From Costus lasius (taxonomy: Eukaryota > Streptophyta > Magnoliopsida > Zingiberales > Costaceae): a DNA stretch of 64,000 bases. A program made the position numbers and the translations under genes. The first letter of the stretch is position 1. Every line of letters begins with the position of its first letter. Where the stretch lies: positions 48,086,507-48,150,506 of the forward strand of contig CM050449.1 in assembly GCA_027563935.2 (NCBI GenBank), written 5' to 3'. Below, in pieces: positions 35,833-47,100 of this stretch. The notes below the pieces were generated by a model, which was not told the DNA's origin, searched no databases, and saw nothing but the letters and a program-made list of their open reading frames with translations.

Positions 35833-36742
35833 ACACGATCTGACTTAAGTAAGCCATATCATCAAATTGTGCGACCCTAAGAGTTTCCTTTAAATGTCGG
35901 TAACTATAACTTACGTTATCACGATCAGTGAGGGGTATCTAGCAACACATCACTGTCTCCCAATACAAAGGAAAGAGTTTTCCAAGACTACACCCAAACC
36001 ACAGCACAAGTGTGAATCCACTTCACTAGGCATACATGTTTCCTTTGCCACTTGATGTTCTTATTGGACAAGCGTGTCAAGCCTGTAGCTCCAATATGAT
36101 GAGCATGATTAGATCAGATGAACATAGTCATCTGGGTATGGCCATACACTTTCTCAATCATCTCATCCAGTGGGGGGGGGGCCCTTTGGAACATCACACT
36201 CCAATCAAGGAGACGGCAATCCTATTTCTATCACTAGTGTCCTAACCTGACTCATGATCATTATCCAAGACAGTCTATAACCATTATGTTTCAAATGATA
36301 TCGAACTACCTCAAAACAATGACAATCATCATTTAGAAACACAAGTGATCTCAAGTCAGAGGAAATATGCCACTTGTTGCAAATAAGGATTATTCACATT
36401 GTGACAAGCAATCGAATATCCTAGTAGGGTCTGTCCAGTACATCCAATGTACCTATGAGTCTACATCTTATTCCATACTCGAAGCATCCTATAAGATTAG
36501 AACACATATTAGTCTCAATCATATCAAGGCTGTTTCATGTTCACCAAGATATCTCGACTAAGGACTAAAGTGCATATCAGCCTAGCTGAACAGCATTGAG
36601 ACATTATTCAGAAGTATACATATAGCAGCAGATAATGTAACAACCTGAATAACAACCATTTCCTTCATAAACATAGAGTTTATACATGATACTGATACAA
36701 TCCCAAGGCCTCAAACATTAGCCTTAAGGGCATACCCCAACA
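35833..36742 (-). mobile_element. L: inverted, truncated Angela-type LTR
   Basis: These 910 bases are the first half of a family LTR in minus orientation. The right end is an intact LTR terminus (CCCCAACA at 36742). The left end is internal, and about 170 bp of the host LTR is missing there. The breakpoint shares GTCCA between host and insert. I read it as an inserted LTR later trimmed by deletion. A run of nine G lies near 36173. Confidence 0.82.
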
Positions 36743-37566
36743 CTCTGGTCGTGATAACGTAAGTTATCGTTACCGACATTGAAGGAAACCCTTAGGGTCG
36801 CACAATTTGGTTATATGGCTTACTTATGTCAGATCGTGTGGACTGGAATTATTCTAGTTCATTTTAAAGGAATTTAAGCTCTGATTAAAAGTGAGATCTA
36901 GTCTAATCATGTTTGATTGATTAGGACATGTGATCGGTAAGCTTTGATCGGAGAATTGATGCTTGATCGTAAAGATCAGGGGTTCAATGTGATGTGTGGT
37001 TAGATCTTCTAAGAAGATTATAACCAGGGCTGGTTTGATTTGGTGCTTAAACCAAATTAAGATTGAACCGGTTCACTTGTGAACGCATGGTTCAATTTAA
37101 GAGGAGTTAGTGATCGCTTAAAGGGAGTTATGGAGGGAGTTACATTTTCGGTTCTTACCATATGTGGTGGCCGAATTTTCCCTTTGTGCGCACCCCACGG
37201 TTTTCGCTTCTTGCTCTCGCTTTTCTCCTCTCTTCGTTCTCGTGTGTGAACCATCTTCACGCAAGGAAGAGAAATTCAACCAGCCAAGGGCGCACATCAT
37301 CCTTTGAAGAAACGATCAGGACTCCTTGGTGTCTTTGCTAGCACAAGGAACACAAAGGAAGAAAGTCTTTCTCATCTTGTGTGTGACTTCTTTGGAGAAG
37401 AGGCGCTCGCCCCTTACATCTTCCAAGCCGCCTCTTACATCATGGCAATGGTAATACTCTAACTTGCTCTATACAAGGTTTATCATGTGCTCATGTCATG
37501 CGATTGTTTAGAATCCTATTCTTCATGCGGCTTGTTGTAGTCGATTGCATACTAGAATATCTCTCA
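36743..37566 (+). repeat. Element C 3' LTR, piece 2
   Basis: It resumes at CTCTGGTCGTGATAACG and ends ATCTCTCA at 37566. The GTTCAC/GTGAAC hairpin is at 37071-37084. The last 460 bp match the 5' LTR remnant at 27260-27722. Confidence 0.9.
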
Positions 37567-38404
37567 GTGATCATGACCTATTCAAGACATTGAACCAACC
37601 CATGCCAAGAAGGAGGTTCAACTCTTGACCTAAGACTCAAGCCCCAAGAACTAGACCTAACCTAGCCGACCTCTATTTTGAACTTCAAGGTTGGCTCCAA
37701 GGTCCTCCAAGGGTGAATCGCCATCTTGCAAGGTCCAACATAGCTAGCTCACAAGCCATAAGGCTCGGCCATGCTGTGCTTGCGCCACCAAGCAAGCTTG
37801 CACCATCTTTCATGCGCCACCAATCCAAGTAGGGTGCTTGTTGCGCCACCAAGCTCCTTCCCTTAATCTTCATCTTACTTCTACAAAAATAAAGAAAAAG
37901 ATGGCACGCAGGCCGCACAAGGATACATCACAGGCATGCAAGGGGGCTTGACTCATGATCACAACATTATGCACAATCAAGGTATTTACACATGCAATTC
38001 TACATGCTCATGAAAAACATAAAATCTATGAAATTTTACTTTTTCATAAAACCAGTTTCTTTTCCTCATCTTCTTCTCACAAATCTTTCAGTTATTTGCG
38101 ATTAATTTTCATGATGATTTCAAAGATCCTCTCAGCTGGTAATTTTGTCAGATCAAGAGACTCGGCTAGTCCGAACACACAATGCTCGTCCTACTTGACA
38201 AAACCACGTGCGCCTTTGATCCTTAAATCATGCAAGAAAAATAACCCAAAAATCCAAAAGAGATTGAAAAGGTGATAGAAACAAGAAACCCTAATTTTTC
38301 TACTTTAGAAAAACTGTGCGCCATGCATCATACAATTTTGAAAATTGAAATATGGCATGTGAGCATGAAAAGCATGAAAAACATTGTTCAAGTTTCGCAA
38401 GTCC
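37567..38404 (-). other. Element I leader
   Basis: Non-coding as far as I can see. GCGCCACCAA-like words recur near 37790-37850. It has no stretch recognisable as gag. Confidence 0.55.
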
Positions 38405-38415
38405 CTCTGATACCA
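38405..38415 (-). other. Primer-binding site of element I (initiator Met tRNA)
   Basis: On the minus strand it reads TGGTATCAGAG, one base from the LTR. Confidence 0.85.
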
Positions 38416-38416
38416 C

Positions 38417-40523
38417 TGTTGGGAAATCCCGGGGATATTTTACAAATTTTCAGAGTTTTATTGACATAAATACATACCACAGCGGAAGAATATCCCCGAA
38501 ATAGGCCAGTCCCAAAAACCCAGTGAAAATCGCATGCGATGGAGTCGACACGATGAGATAGAAAATACTTTAAAGCAAGATGAGGCCGATGTCAAGGTAG
38601 GCGCCCAAGTGTTCGCCCTCTGCAGTCTCACACACACGGATGCCTCGAGCCTCTTCTTCCACGCTCGGTGCTAGCCTCGGGAAGAAGATCCAAGCCTTGG
38701 GAGAGCCCTCCAAGAGACTTGCGCCACCACCAAAGTGAGATGCGCCAAGAACAAGGAGGAAGAAGGAGATGCCGCCAAGAACAAGTTCACCTTTCGCCAA
38801 GGAGAAGGGAAGATGAACACTTGCGGTTTGATGGAAAGGATGGAGCCACTCGCCCACACTTGATCGCCCTCTCAATTGATCACGCTTTCAAGAGAAATTG
38901 TGTGTTGAGAGAGGCGGCCAAGGTCTCTATTTATAGAGACCATAGGCAGTTTACTTGTGGCCTCAATTCAAACAAATTGGGTGGCTAGGAGAAGAAGTAG
39001 GAATTTAAATCCTAATCTAATTAGGACTCATGTGGGCGCCTTGTTCATGTCCTAATCCTATTAGGATTTACATGGACGGTTTGATCAAGATAAGTCCTAA
39101 TCTAATTAGGACTTATATGGGCGACTTCATCAAGTCCTAATTCAATTAGGACTCAAGGGGCGGTTTGATCAAGATTCAAATTAAGCTTTGAACAAGTCCT
39201 AATCCAATTAGAACTCTAATTATTTATTTAATTAATTGAATTATAATCCAATTAGGACTCTAATTAATTTAAATAAATCAGCCCATTTAATCCCACAAAA
39301 ATAGGACTCTAATTAATTAATTAATTAACCCTTATTTTATCATGATCAATTAAACTCACATGAGGTATAAGCGCTAACCCTAGTCTAACTAGGGTTAAGC
39401 ATGCGCCATCCCTTTTCTTCTCCTTAAGCCCATTAAGCTCAACCTTTTCAATGGGCCCAGCCCAAGGTCCATTTTTCATGTTAACCAAGCCCTTGGATCC
39501 AATCCAATTTAACCCATGGTCAAATTGGGCTAACCATGGTTAAAAAGCCGTAAATGGAAGTTGGCTCCAATAAGTCTCTTCCATCTCATCAGGCCCATTG
39601 GTGCTGATGAAATCTCCAAAACAGATCCGAGTTATCCAATAACTCGATCATAAGGCTTCCCGATCAATGCGAGAACTCGAGTATCAAGGTGTGCGACCCT
39701 GTAGGTTCCTCTAACGTTGGCACTGCTGACCTAAGGTCACCACAAGCAGTGAGTGGCACCTAGCAGTGCATCGCTGCTACCGAAGTCATCGGAATGGATA
39801 TCGACATCAACATCCCCATCATCGCAACCAGGTACAGATGCATTACAGTCTCTTTGCCGAACTGATATCCGATTGGCCAAGTGTGTCACCACTTGTTTCT
39901 ATCCAATCTCATGGCTATGACTAAATCAGGTCTAACCTGGGTATGGCCATACACTTTCAGTCATAGAACCATAGACGAGCTCCATGGATATCATGCTTCA
40001 CTTAGGAAGGGGCAAATCCTATGTCTGTGCATTGACCTTCTCATATGGGTCGTGACATGCCCATTGACAACCGTTATTACCTCCCAATTACGGCAAGGCG
40101 TTAGGTTGTATCAAAGCATATCCCTAACCATATAGAATGGCCAATGACCTCAAGTCAAGGGATCAATGCATCTCCTATCACTTGTGGGGATAACTCGTGA
40201 CACCAAGTCATTGCCTCACAGCGGGTCGGTCCAGTATATCTACCACTGATATACCCATATGCCTGCGTTAGCATCTCGTGCCTAACCAGCCCATATACCA
40301 GTCTTACAATTACCATAGCTGTCCCATATCCACTAAGGTACATTGACTAGGGACAATAGTTTGAGCACAGATCCAATCTGTCTCCAGGGACATTATCATA
40401 TAAGTACATGTTCGCAGATGTAAACAGATAATGATAACGACAATGCCAGTATGATATAAATATCAATGTCAAGTAGTACAAGTAACGGACCAGAATTAGG
40501 TCCTTAGGGCATATACACCAACA
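38417..40523 (-). repeat. Element I 5' LTR
   Basis: 2,107 bp, TGTTGGGAAATCCC to CACCAACA on the plus strand. It has a terminal hairpin GGGGATATT (38431-38439) with AATATCCCC (38489-38497), an array of AT-rich palindromes (39008-39260), and a TGACCT/AGGTCA hairpin (39727-39739) at the place where the A-D LTRs have GATAAC/GTTATC. Confidence 0.85.
39008..39260. repeat. Array of about six near-palindromes in I LTR
   Basis: The core AGTCCTAAT...ATTAGGACT recurs at about 39008, 39049, 39091, 39132, 39194 and 39241, spaced about 40-60 bases. The copy at 39091-39115 is nearly a perfect palindrome. Spacers are not alike, which argues against a simple tandem repeat. Confidence 0.7.
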
Positions 40524-40574
40524 TCGATATCCTAAATATTACTTCGAGTATCCGTGCACTTGCGGACTACAACA
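40524..40574 (+). repeat. Element G 5' LTR end
   Basis: ATTACTTCGAGTATCCGTGC and the ACAACA end match the LTR of H (around 56000-56187), shortened. The rest is displaced left of the window by I. Confidence 0.75.
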
Positions 40575-40580
40575 AGTTTT

Positions 40581-40598
40581 TAGCACCATTGCCGGGGA
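40581..40598 (+). other. Decayed primer-binding site of element G (Asp tRNA)
   Basis: TAGCACCATTGCCGGGGA differs from H's site by three G-to-A changes. This fits decay of methylated cytosines on the other strand. Confidence 0.75.
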
Positions 40599-40739
40599 CT
40601 TTGTTTTGTTAATATTGATATAATTGATAGTATTGCTAGATTAAGCTTTTTGTTTATTTTTTTTTATATTTTCTATGATAGATTCTAGTTTTCTCTTATT
40701 GTCTACAAATTCTGAGCTTATTTGATCTTCTACTTGTTT

Positions 40740-40927
40740 ATGCGTAGGACTCTTAGGTCAGGACCATTAGTTCCTTTTGATCCTGAAATTAACAAAACTC
40801 TTATATTGCGCAGGAAGTTTAATTTTGCAGAGGAGAGAGAAGAAGAATCCTAAATCACAACCAGTGGACTGTTGAGAGAGGAGTGTTGTATCGTCCTCCT
40901 CATGGTAAGAATGATGGTGATGGTTGG
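40740..40927 (+). pseudogene. gag: Element G gag N-terminal remnant
   Basis: ATG at 40740 opens MRRTLRSGPLVPFDPEI, an Athila-like gag start. A stop follows near 40850. The frame reading VLYRPPHGKNDGDGW just before F continues after F, so F lies within gag. Confidence 0.65.
40923..40927. repeat. TSD of element F, left copy (GTTGG)
   Basis: Matches 51780-51784; removing F rejoins G's gag frame. Confidence 0.94.
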
Positions 40928-43900
40928 TGTAAGATCCAAGGATCTTAAGTTCTGGTAAGCATTATTTTCTATGATAAATTATGATAAATTATTGATGTAA
41001 ATAAAATTATTGACTGAGTTATTATTCCTGAGTATTGATTGTTAATTTATGATAAATTAACTAGAGATTTTGTTGTTAATTAACTGATTTATTGATTGTT
41101 AATTTGTAATTAATGGATTTGAGTTTATTTGGTTGTTAATTTATTGTAAATTAATTAGAGATTATTGATTTGATTATTGGCTGTTAATTTATGATAAATT
41201 ATTATTGGTTGTCCATGATAAATTAATTAGGATTTATGGGTTGTAAATTGTAAGTTAATTAATTAGACCTTATTGGTTAATTAAATCCTTATTGGATATT
41301 AATTAAGTCCTTATTGGATTTCGGTTAAGTGAATGGTTAATGGTTAAGTTAATTAAATTAATTGGTTAACTATGGGTTATTGGGTTTGAAAAATTCGAAA
41401 TTATGAGTTAAATGGGTTAAACCCTATTGGAATTAATTGGTTAATGGGTTTAAAATTTAAAAACCCAAAGTTTAAGTGGTAATATCGAATAGGGTGAGAT
41501 TGTGGGCGTTTTTTTTGGCTTGAGGAAATCTTGGGGCGGCTAGGGCAAAGAAGAAGGCGATTCTTGGAGTTGTTGAGGTGATTTTCTTCATCTTCTTCCC
41601 CTTGGCGATTTTTCCTTGAAGTGAAGAAATTTCCTTGGTGTTTGGTGGTGACATCAAAGGCTTTGAACGATTTCTTTTGTGGAAAATTTTCGGTTTAAGA
41701 GGTGAGTGGATTTTCTCTTCCACTTAATCCATGTATGCTTGAGATTATTGCTTAGAAACATGGCATGAACCCTTAATTTCAATTTTTGTACATGTTTCTA
41801 TGTTTTCCCTAAAATTTCGAAAACCCTAGATTGTATGAGAATTAGGGCTTTTCATTATTAAGGCTTCTAATCATCAATTAGACCTTGTTTAAGCATGTAT
41901 GTAGCTTTAGTTTTTCAATTGCATGAAGTTTAGGGCTTGAATGAGAATTTCGACCCTTCTTCATGAAGTTACGCCCAAATGCATGGGTAAAATTTGGGGA
42001 AAACTTGATATTCATGAAATTAGGTATATGAGGACTCTACTGTAATTTTTTGAGAATTTTTAGAAATAAAAGTTTCTGTTGACTGACATTGACCTAGGGG
42101 TAATTCGGTAAATTTTCTAGTTAAAATTGGGGAAAACTTGAAATCTCGAATCTAGGGATCATGAGGGATGTAATGAATATTTTTACGAAATTTTTGGATA
42201 ACTTTTCCTGCATGACTTAAACTTTGAACTAGGGGTATTTCAGTCTTTTGTTATCAGAACTAGTAGAAAACTATGAAGTTGTGATATTCTACATTTATGT
42301 TAATTGTGAACGAAATTTGGTGAATTTTCTGTATTATTATGTATTTTTAATTGAATGGTGTATGTAGAAAGTAATGACATGAAATATTGATAGAGAACAT
42401 TGGTTGATAACTTAGCAAAATTACACTGAACTGACCAGCCTGAAATTTAAGGACTACACTATGTTATGTGATTTTTAAATATTGTGATTTGTGATTTTTG
42501 GCATGTTAAGTGATCTTTGAATATGTGAATATTATGTGGTTATGTGAAATTCGAAAATTATGTGGTTATGAGGTTCGAATATTATGTGTTGTGATTATGT
42601 GATGGTTAGGACTAAGGCTAGGTGTAACTATGAACTCAAGGGGATAGCCCTGTTATGTGATATGTTAAGGGTTTGAATTTCAGCCCTGTATTGTGATATG
42701 TGAGGAGGTTGATGTTCAGCCTGCCTATTGTGATTATTGTGATGGGGGTTGATGTTCAGCCTGCCGATGTGATTTTGTGATGGCTATCCTAGAGTCTAGT
42801 TGACACTTAGGAGTCCACCTTTGTGAAATGTGAAATAAGATATGTGTGTTGTCCAGTAGGAACCTTTTGGGAGAACGGGTTTTGACCCAAAGTGCCATGT
42901 CTTGGTCAGACAGGGGCCACCTCTTGATGTCATTACTCTTTTATGTGTTGGGAATGATATAAGACCCAAAGTGCCATGTCTTGGTCAGACAGGGGCCACC
43001 TCCTGATTCTATTCTCGTTTTATGTTATGGCGGGATAGACCAGCGTGCCACGTCGTGACCTGACGGGGGCCACCTCCTGATTCTATTCTCGTTTTATGTT
43101 ATGGCGTGATAGACCAGCGTGCCACGTCGTGACCTGACGGGGGCCACCTCCTGATTCTATTCACTGTCCATGTTTATGTGTTGCACGAGATTTTGCAGCT
43201 CCCAGTGCTTTGGCCAAGCCGGGTTAGACCATATTGGTCACTACTGAATATGCTGGACAACTAGGTTAAAAATGTGTTGGTGTGTTTAGTTGGTTTAGAA
43301 TATGTGTGTTTAGTTGGTTTAGAGTATAACTCTAGAACCTGAGTTTGTTTAGAACCTGAGTTGATTATGTTAGTGTGTACATCTGACTGTTTATGTGACT
43401 TCTGTATATTTAATCTGGTGATATGTTGACATTATGTTCCTGTTAAAGATTTTTAAAACAATCTGCCTATATTTTTGAGTGTATGTTATGGATGGTCAAT
43501 TAGACTATCCACTCACTGGGCTGTGTAGCTCACCCCTCACTATTTTCAGGTATAGAGCAGGAGCGCAGTTAGCATGATATTGATGTTGTGATTTATGCTT
43601 ATGATGCCGGTTGTGGCCCCATGTTTATGCTTAATTAATTTGAGGCTGGCTGTGGCCGAATATGAATTTTATGATTTATGTGAACCATGTGATGTGAACC
43701 ATGTGAACTATGAAAAATTGTGTTGCCAGACTGTGGCAGTTAAATGATGTTGATTCTTGTGTCACCGCGGGCTTCAGCCTGGTTTCGGTGTTTGGTATTA
43801 GTTTATAAAATCGATTTTGTGGATTTGTTTTGAAATTGGAGTTGATGTGTATTTTTGCAATCGGTTTTGATACAACTGTAACGTGCATATGTCTAGTGCA

Positions 43901-44099
43901 CGTATTGCGTGGTGGCAGGTACCTTTATGAGATTTATGATTTGTGATTCGAAGATTTTATGTGTTTGGAGTTTTGAAAATTTTCAGATCGTGTTTTCTTG
44001 AACTCGGTTTTACCTAGCATTTGATCGATCTTATATGAAACATCCTATTCCCTTTGTGATTGTGTTCTTTGTTTGGGGTTAAGAATGTGGGATGTTACA
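40928..44099 (+). repeat. Element F 5' LTR
   Basis: TGTAAGATCC to GATGTTACA, 3,172 bp. It has an AT-rich start with repeated GTTAATTTATGATAAATTA-like words, a purine/pyrimidine zone near 41500-41720, a tandem repeat at about 42891-43165, and a possible splice donor and acceptor. No genes. Confidence 0.95.
42891..43165 (+). repeat. Tandem repeat in F 5' LTR, about four units of 74-79 bp
   Basis: GTGCCATGTC/GTGCCACGTC followed by GGGGCCACCTC recurs with starts at 42892, 42971, 43045 and 43119. The last two units are nearly identical. The same array is at about 50571-50845 in the 3' LTR. Confidence 0.85.
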
Positions 44100-44102
44100 G
44101 AA

Positions 44103-44114
44103 TGGTATCAGAGG
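44103..44114 (+). other. Primer-binding site of element F (initiator Met tRNA)
   Basis: TGGTATCAGAGG begins three bases after the LTR. Confidence 0.9.
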
Positions 44115-44181
44115 GGTTGGCTAGCTAAAACTTAGTTTGGGGGAAAACATGTTTGTGTATTGCTAGACACCTAATAGGTTT

Positions 44182-47100
44182 ATGTTTGTTTTCCTGACTG
44201 TGGTATGTGTGTGTCACAAGCGCTATGCCTCGCTTGTGAGTGAATTCCAGAAACTGGGTCCCAACTTTGTTTATGGGGGCTCAGAATCCAGTACTGCTGA
44301 GAACTGGCAGTTGTGCTTGGAAAAGATTTTCCAAGTCATGCGCTGCTCAGATGAGGATAAGTTATGTCTGACCACCTATATGATGCGTAGTGACGCAGAT
44401 GAGTGGGGGAAAGGCGTGGTGAGACTCGCTGAAGAAAGACATGAGACTGTAGATTGGCCTTACTTCTTGTCTCGATTTAACGAGAAGTACTTCCCCGATA
44501 GTTTGGTAGAGGACCGAGAGGTGGAATTTATTCATCTGGAGCAGGGTGATATGACAGTGAACCAGTATGAATTACAGTTCACGAAATTGGGAAAGTATGA
44601 TCCTCATCTGATAAACACTGAAAAGAGGAGAGCTACCAAGTTTCTCAGAGGTCTCAGATGGGACATTAGAGAGCAGGTTGGTGCTCAACACTTGGAGACC
44701 TATGTTGAAACTGTTGGGCGAGCGCGCACCATTGAGAGGTATATAGCTGAGAGGAGTTCTCATGCTGCCGTGACAGTGATTCCTGCAGTGGAGGCGGTGG
44801 TTCCTCAGCATGGCAGTGGCGGCAAGGGTAAGAAGTACCCTAGGCACAAGGATTTCAAGAAGAGCCGGTATAAGCCTTACTCTTACAAGGCACCGCAGCA
44901 GTCCAGGGATGCACCGCAGCAGTTCAGAGATATCAGGGATGTAAGAAATAGCAACACTGAGAACGGGACTTGTAGTTATTGTGGGCTCAGAGGACATCTG
45001 GTGAAAGATTGTCATAGGAAGAATGGCGTGTGCTTCAAGTGTAAGAAACCTGGGCACATGGCTAGGGACTGCAAAGAGCCTGAGATGCAGCCTAGAGGCG
45101 CAGATAAGCCTATTGTCCAGACTAGAGTCTATGCTGTGGCTGAGAAGGATACACGAGCTTCCCGATCCGTTGTGGAAGGTACATTATTTGTATTTGATCA
45201 GTTAGCTCGCATTTTATTTGACCCTGGTGCAAATTTGTCTTTTGTCTCTGTTAAGTTTGCTGCATGTTTACCTGTTGTACCTAAGATGCTAGATTATGCT
45301 GTGTCTGTTAGTACTCCTTTAGGAAAATCGTTATCTACAGACACTGTGTGTGCTGACTGTATGGTACATGTAGAGGGTTATGAGTTTCTAGTGGATCTAA
45401 TCCTCTTAGACATGCAAGATTATGATGTCATCTTAGGAATGGACTGGTTGTCTTCGCATCATGCCTCTGTGGATTGCTTTGAGAAAGTGATCACTTTGAA
45501 TATGCTTGATGGGAACCGGATCTTTGTGAGAGGTCTAGTGTCAGACCAAGGACCACATGTGATATCTTTCCTGCAGGCCAGGAAGTTACTTGCCAGTGGT
45601 TGCAAGGGTTATCTTGCACATGTTAAGGTGCAGGATGATTCTACTTCTGATCTGACTCAGATGGCGGTGGTGAAAGAATTTCCTGATGTGTTCTCTGAAG
45701 AATTTTCAGGTTTGCCACCAGTTAGAGAAGTGGAGTTTGGCATTGAGTTGGCGCCAGGTACGGCACCTATCTCCAGAGCTCCTTACCGTATGGCTACTTC
45801 AGAGTTGGCCGAGCTTAAGAAACAACTGGAGGAATTGTTAGAGAAAGGGTACATTCGGCCTAGTGCTTCACCTTGGGGAGCGCCAGTGCTATTTGTAAAG
45901 AAGAAGGATGGAACCCTGAGAATGTGTATAGACTACAGGCAATTGAACCAAGTGACTATCAAGAATAAGTATCCTCTTCCCAAAATTGATGATCTATTTG
46001 ATCAATTACAGGGAGCTACAGTGTTCTCTAAAATTGATCTGAGATCAGGGTATTATCAGCTTAGAGTCAAGGATGAGGATATATTCAAGACTGCTTTCAG
46101 GACCAGGTATGGGCATTTCGAATTTTTAGTTATGCCTTTTGGACTGACAAATGCACCTGCTGTCTTCATGGATTTGATGAACAGGGTATTCCATGAATTG
46201 CTTGATTCTTGTGTAGTAGTCTTCATAGATGATATCTTGGTGTACTCTCAGACTACTTCAGATCATGTCAGTGATTTGCGCAAGGTACTGGAGGTTCTGA
46301 GGAAGAACCGGTTATATGCCAAGGCTAGTAAGTGTGAGTTCTGGCTAGAGAAGATCAGTTTTCTGGGACATGTGATTTCTGGTCAGGGTGTGTCTGTGGA
46401 TCCAGTTAAAGTGCAAGCCATTCTTGATTGGGGAAGACCGACTAGTGCTACTGAGATCAGGAGTTTTCTGGGTTTGGCAGGTTATTACCGGAGATTTGTT
46501 GAGGGATTCTCCAAGTTGGCGGGTCCTTTAACTAAATTGACCAGAAAAGAAGCCAAGTTTATTTGGGATGATACGTGTGAAGAGAGCTTTCAGGAGCTGA
46601 AGAGAAGGTTGACTAGTACACCGATTCTCATTATTCCTAGTGATGGGGAAAGGTTTACTGTTTATACGGATGCTTCTGGCAAAGGGTTGGGTTGTGTCTT
46701 GATGCAGAAGGGTTCTGTAGTAGCCTATGCTTCGAGACAACTGAAGGAGTATGAATTGAACTACCCTACTCATGATTTAGAGTTGGCGGCCGTAGTCTTT
46801 GCTTTGAAGATATGGCGTCACTATTTGTTGGGTCAGGAGTTTAATCTGTTCACTGATCACCAGAGTCTCAAGTATATCTTCACTCAGAAGGAGTTGAACA
46901 TGAGACAGAGAAGATGGATGGAGTTGATCAAAGACTATGACTTCTCTATTCAGTATCAGGCTGGAAAGGCCAATGTAGTGGCGGATGCACTGAGCAGACA
47001 TCCAGTTACTTCAGTAGCTGCTTTACGAGTCAGTGAGTGGCGGTTACTGCAGGAGTTCAGCGATCTCAGGATCAGTGTTTCTCCTAGAGTTCAGACTGGT

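Larger units (their letters stand above)
27260..37566 (+). mobile_element. Element C: Angela-type Ty1/copia, 5' end outside window
   Basis: This plus-strand element is cut by A in its 5' LTR. Visible: last 463 bp of the 5' LTR (27260-27722), PBS, leader with solo LTR J, gag-pol (31259-35146) in one frame, polypurine tract, and 3' LTR (35167-37566) that contains inverted fragment L. The LTR's 3' third differs from A, B, D and J, so C is a separate subfamily. GTGAT after 37566 would be its right TSD, but the left copy is not visible. Confidence 0.88.
37567..40523 (-). mobile_element. Element I: minus-strand Ty1/copia, partial
   Basis: Visible are about 850 bp of internal leader (37567-38404), an initiator-Met PBS and a 2.1-kb LTR (38417-40523). 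The LTR shares its frame of landmarks with A-D (GTATGGCCATACACTTTC, GCGACCCT, a final AAGGGCAT... CCAACA end) but is much diverged, so I is a related family, probably Angela lineage. C appears to have inserted into its leader. I itself sits in G's 5' LTR, with TCGAT (40524-40528) as the expected right TSD. Confidence 0.75.

Noticed and set aside
37567..38416. Host unique sequence between C and I
   Set aside because: It directly adjoins I's PBS and LTR, so it is best read as I's leader, though a deletion junction cannot be excluded.
39008..39260. CRISPR or satellite array
   Set aside because: Palindromes are imperfect with uneven spacing inside a plant LTR.
41472..41723. Minus-strand 83-residue ORF repeated near 49080
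   Set aside because: Chance ORF in F's LTR, low-complexity and disrupted by a one-base difference between LTRs.
42891..43165. CRISPR-like array
   Set aside because: Units are long, contiguous and degenerate, lie in an LTR, and recur in the other LTR. There are no unique spacers or cas genes.
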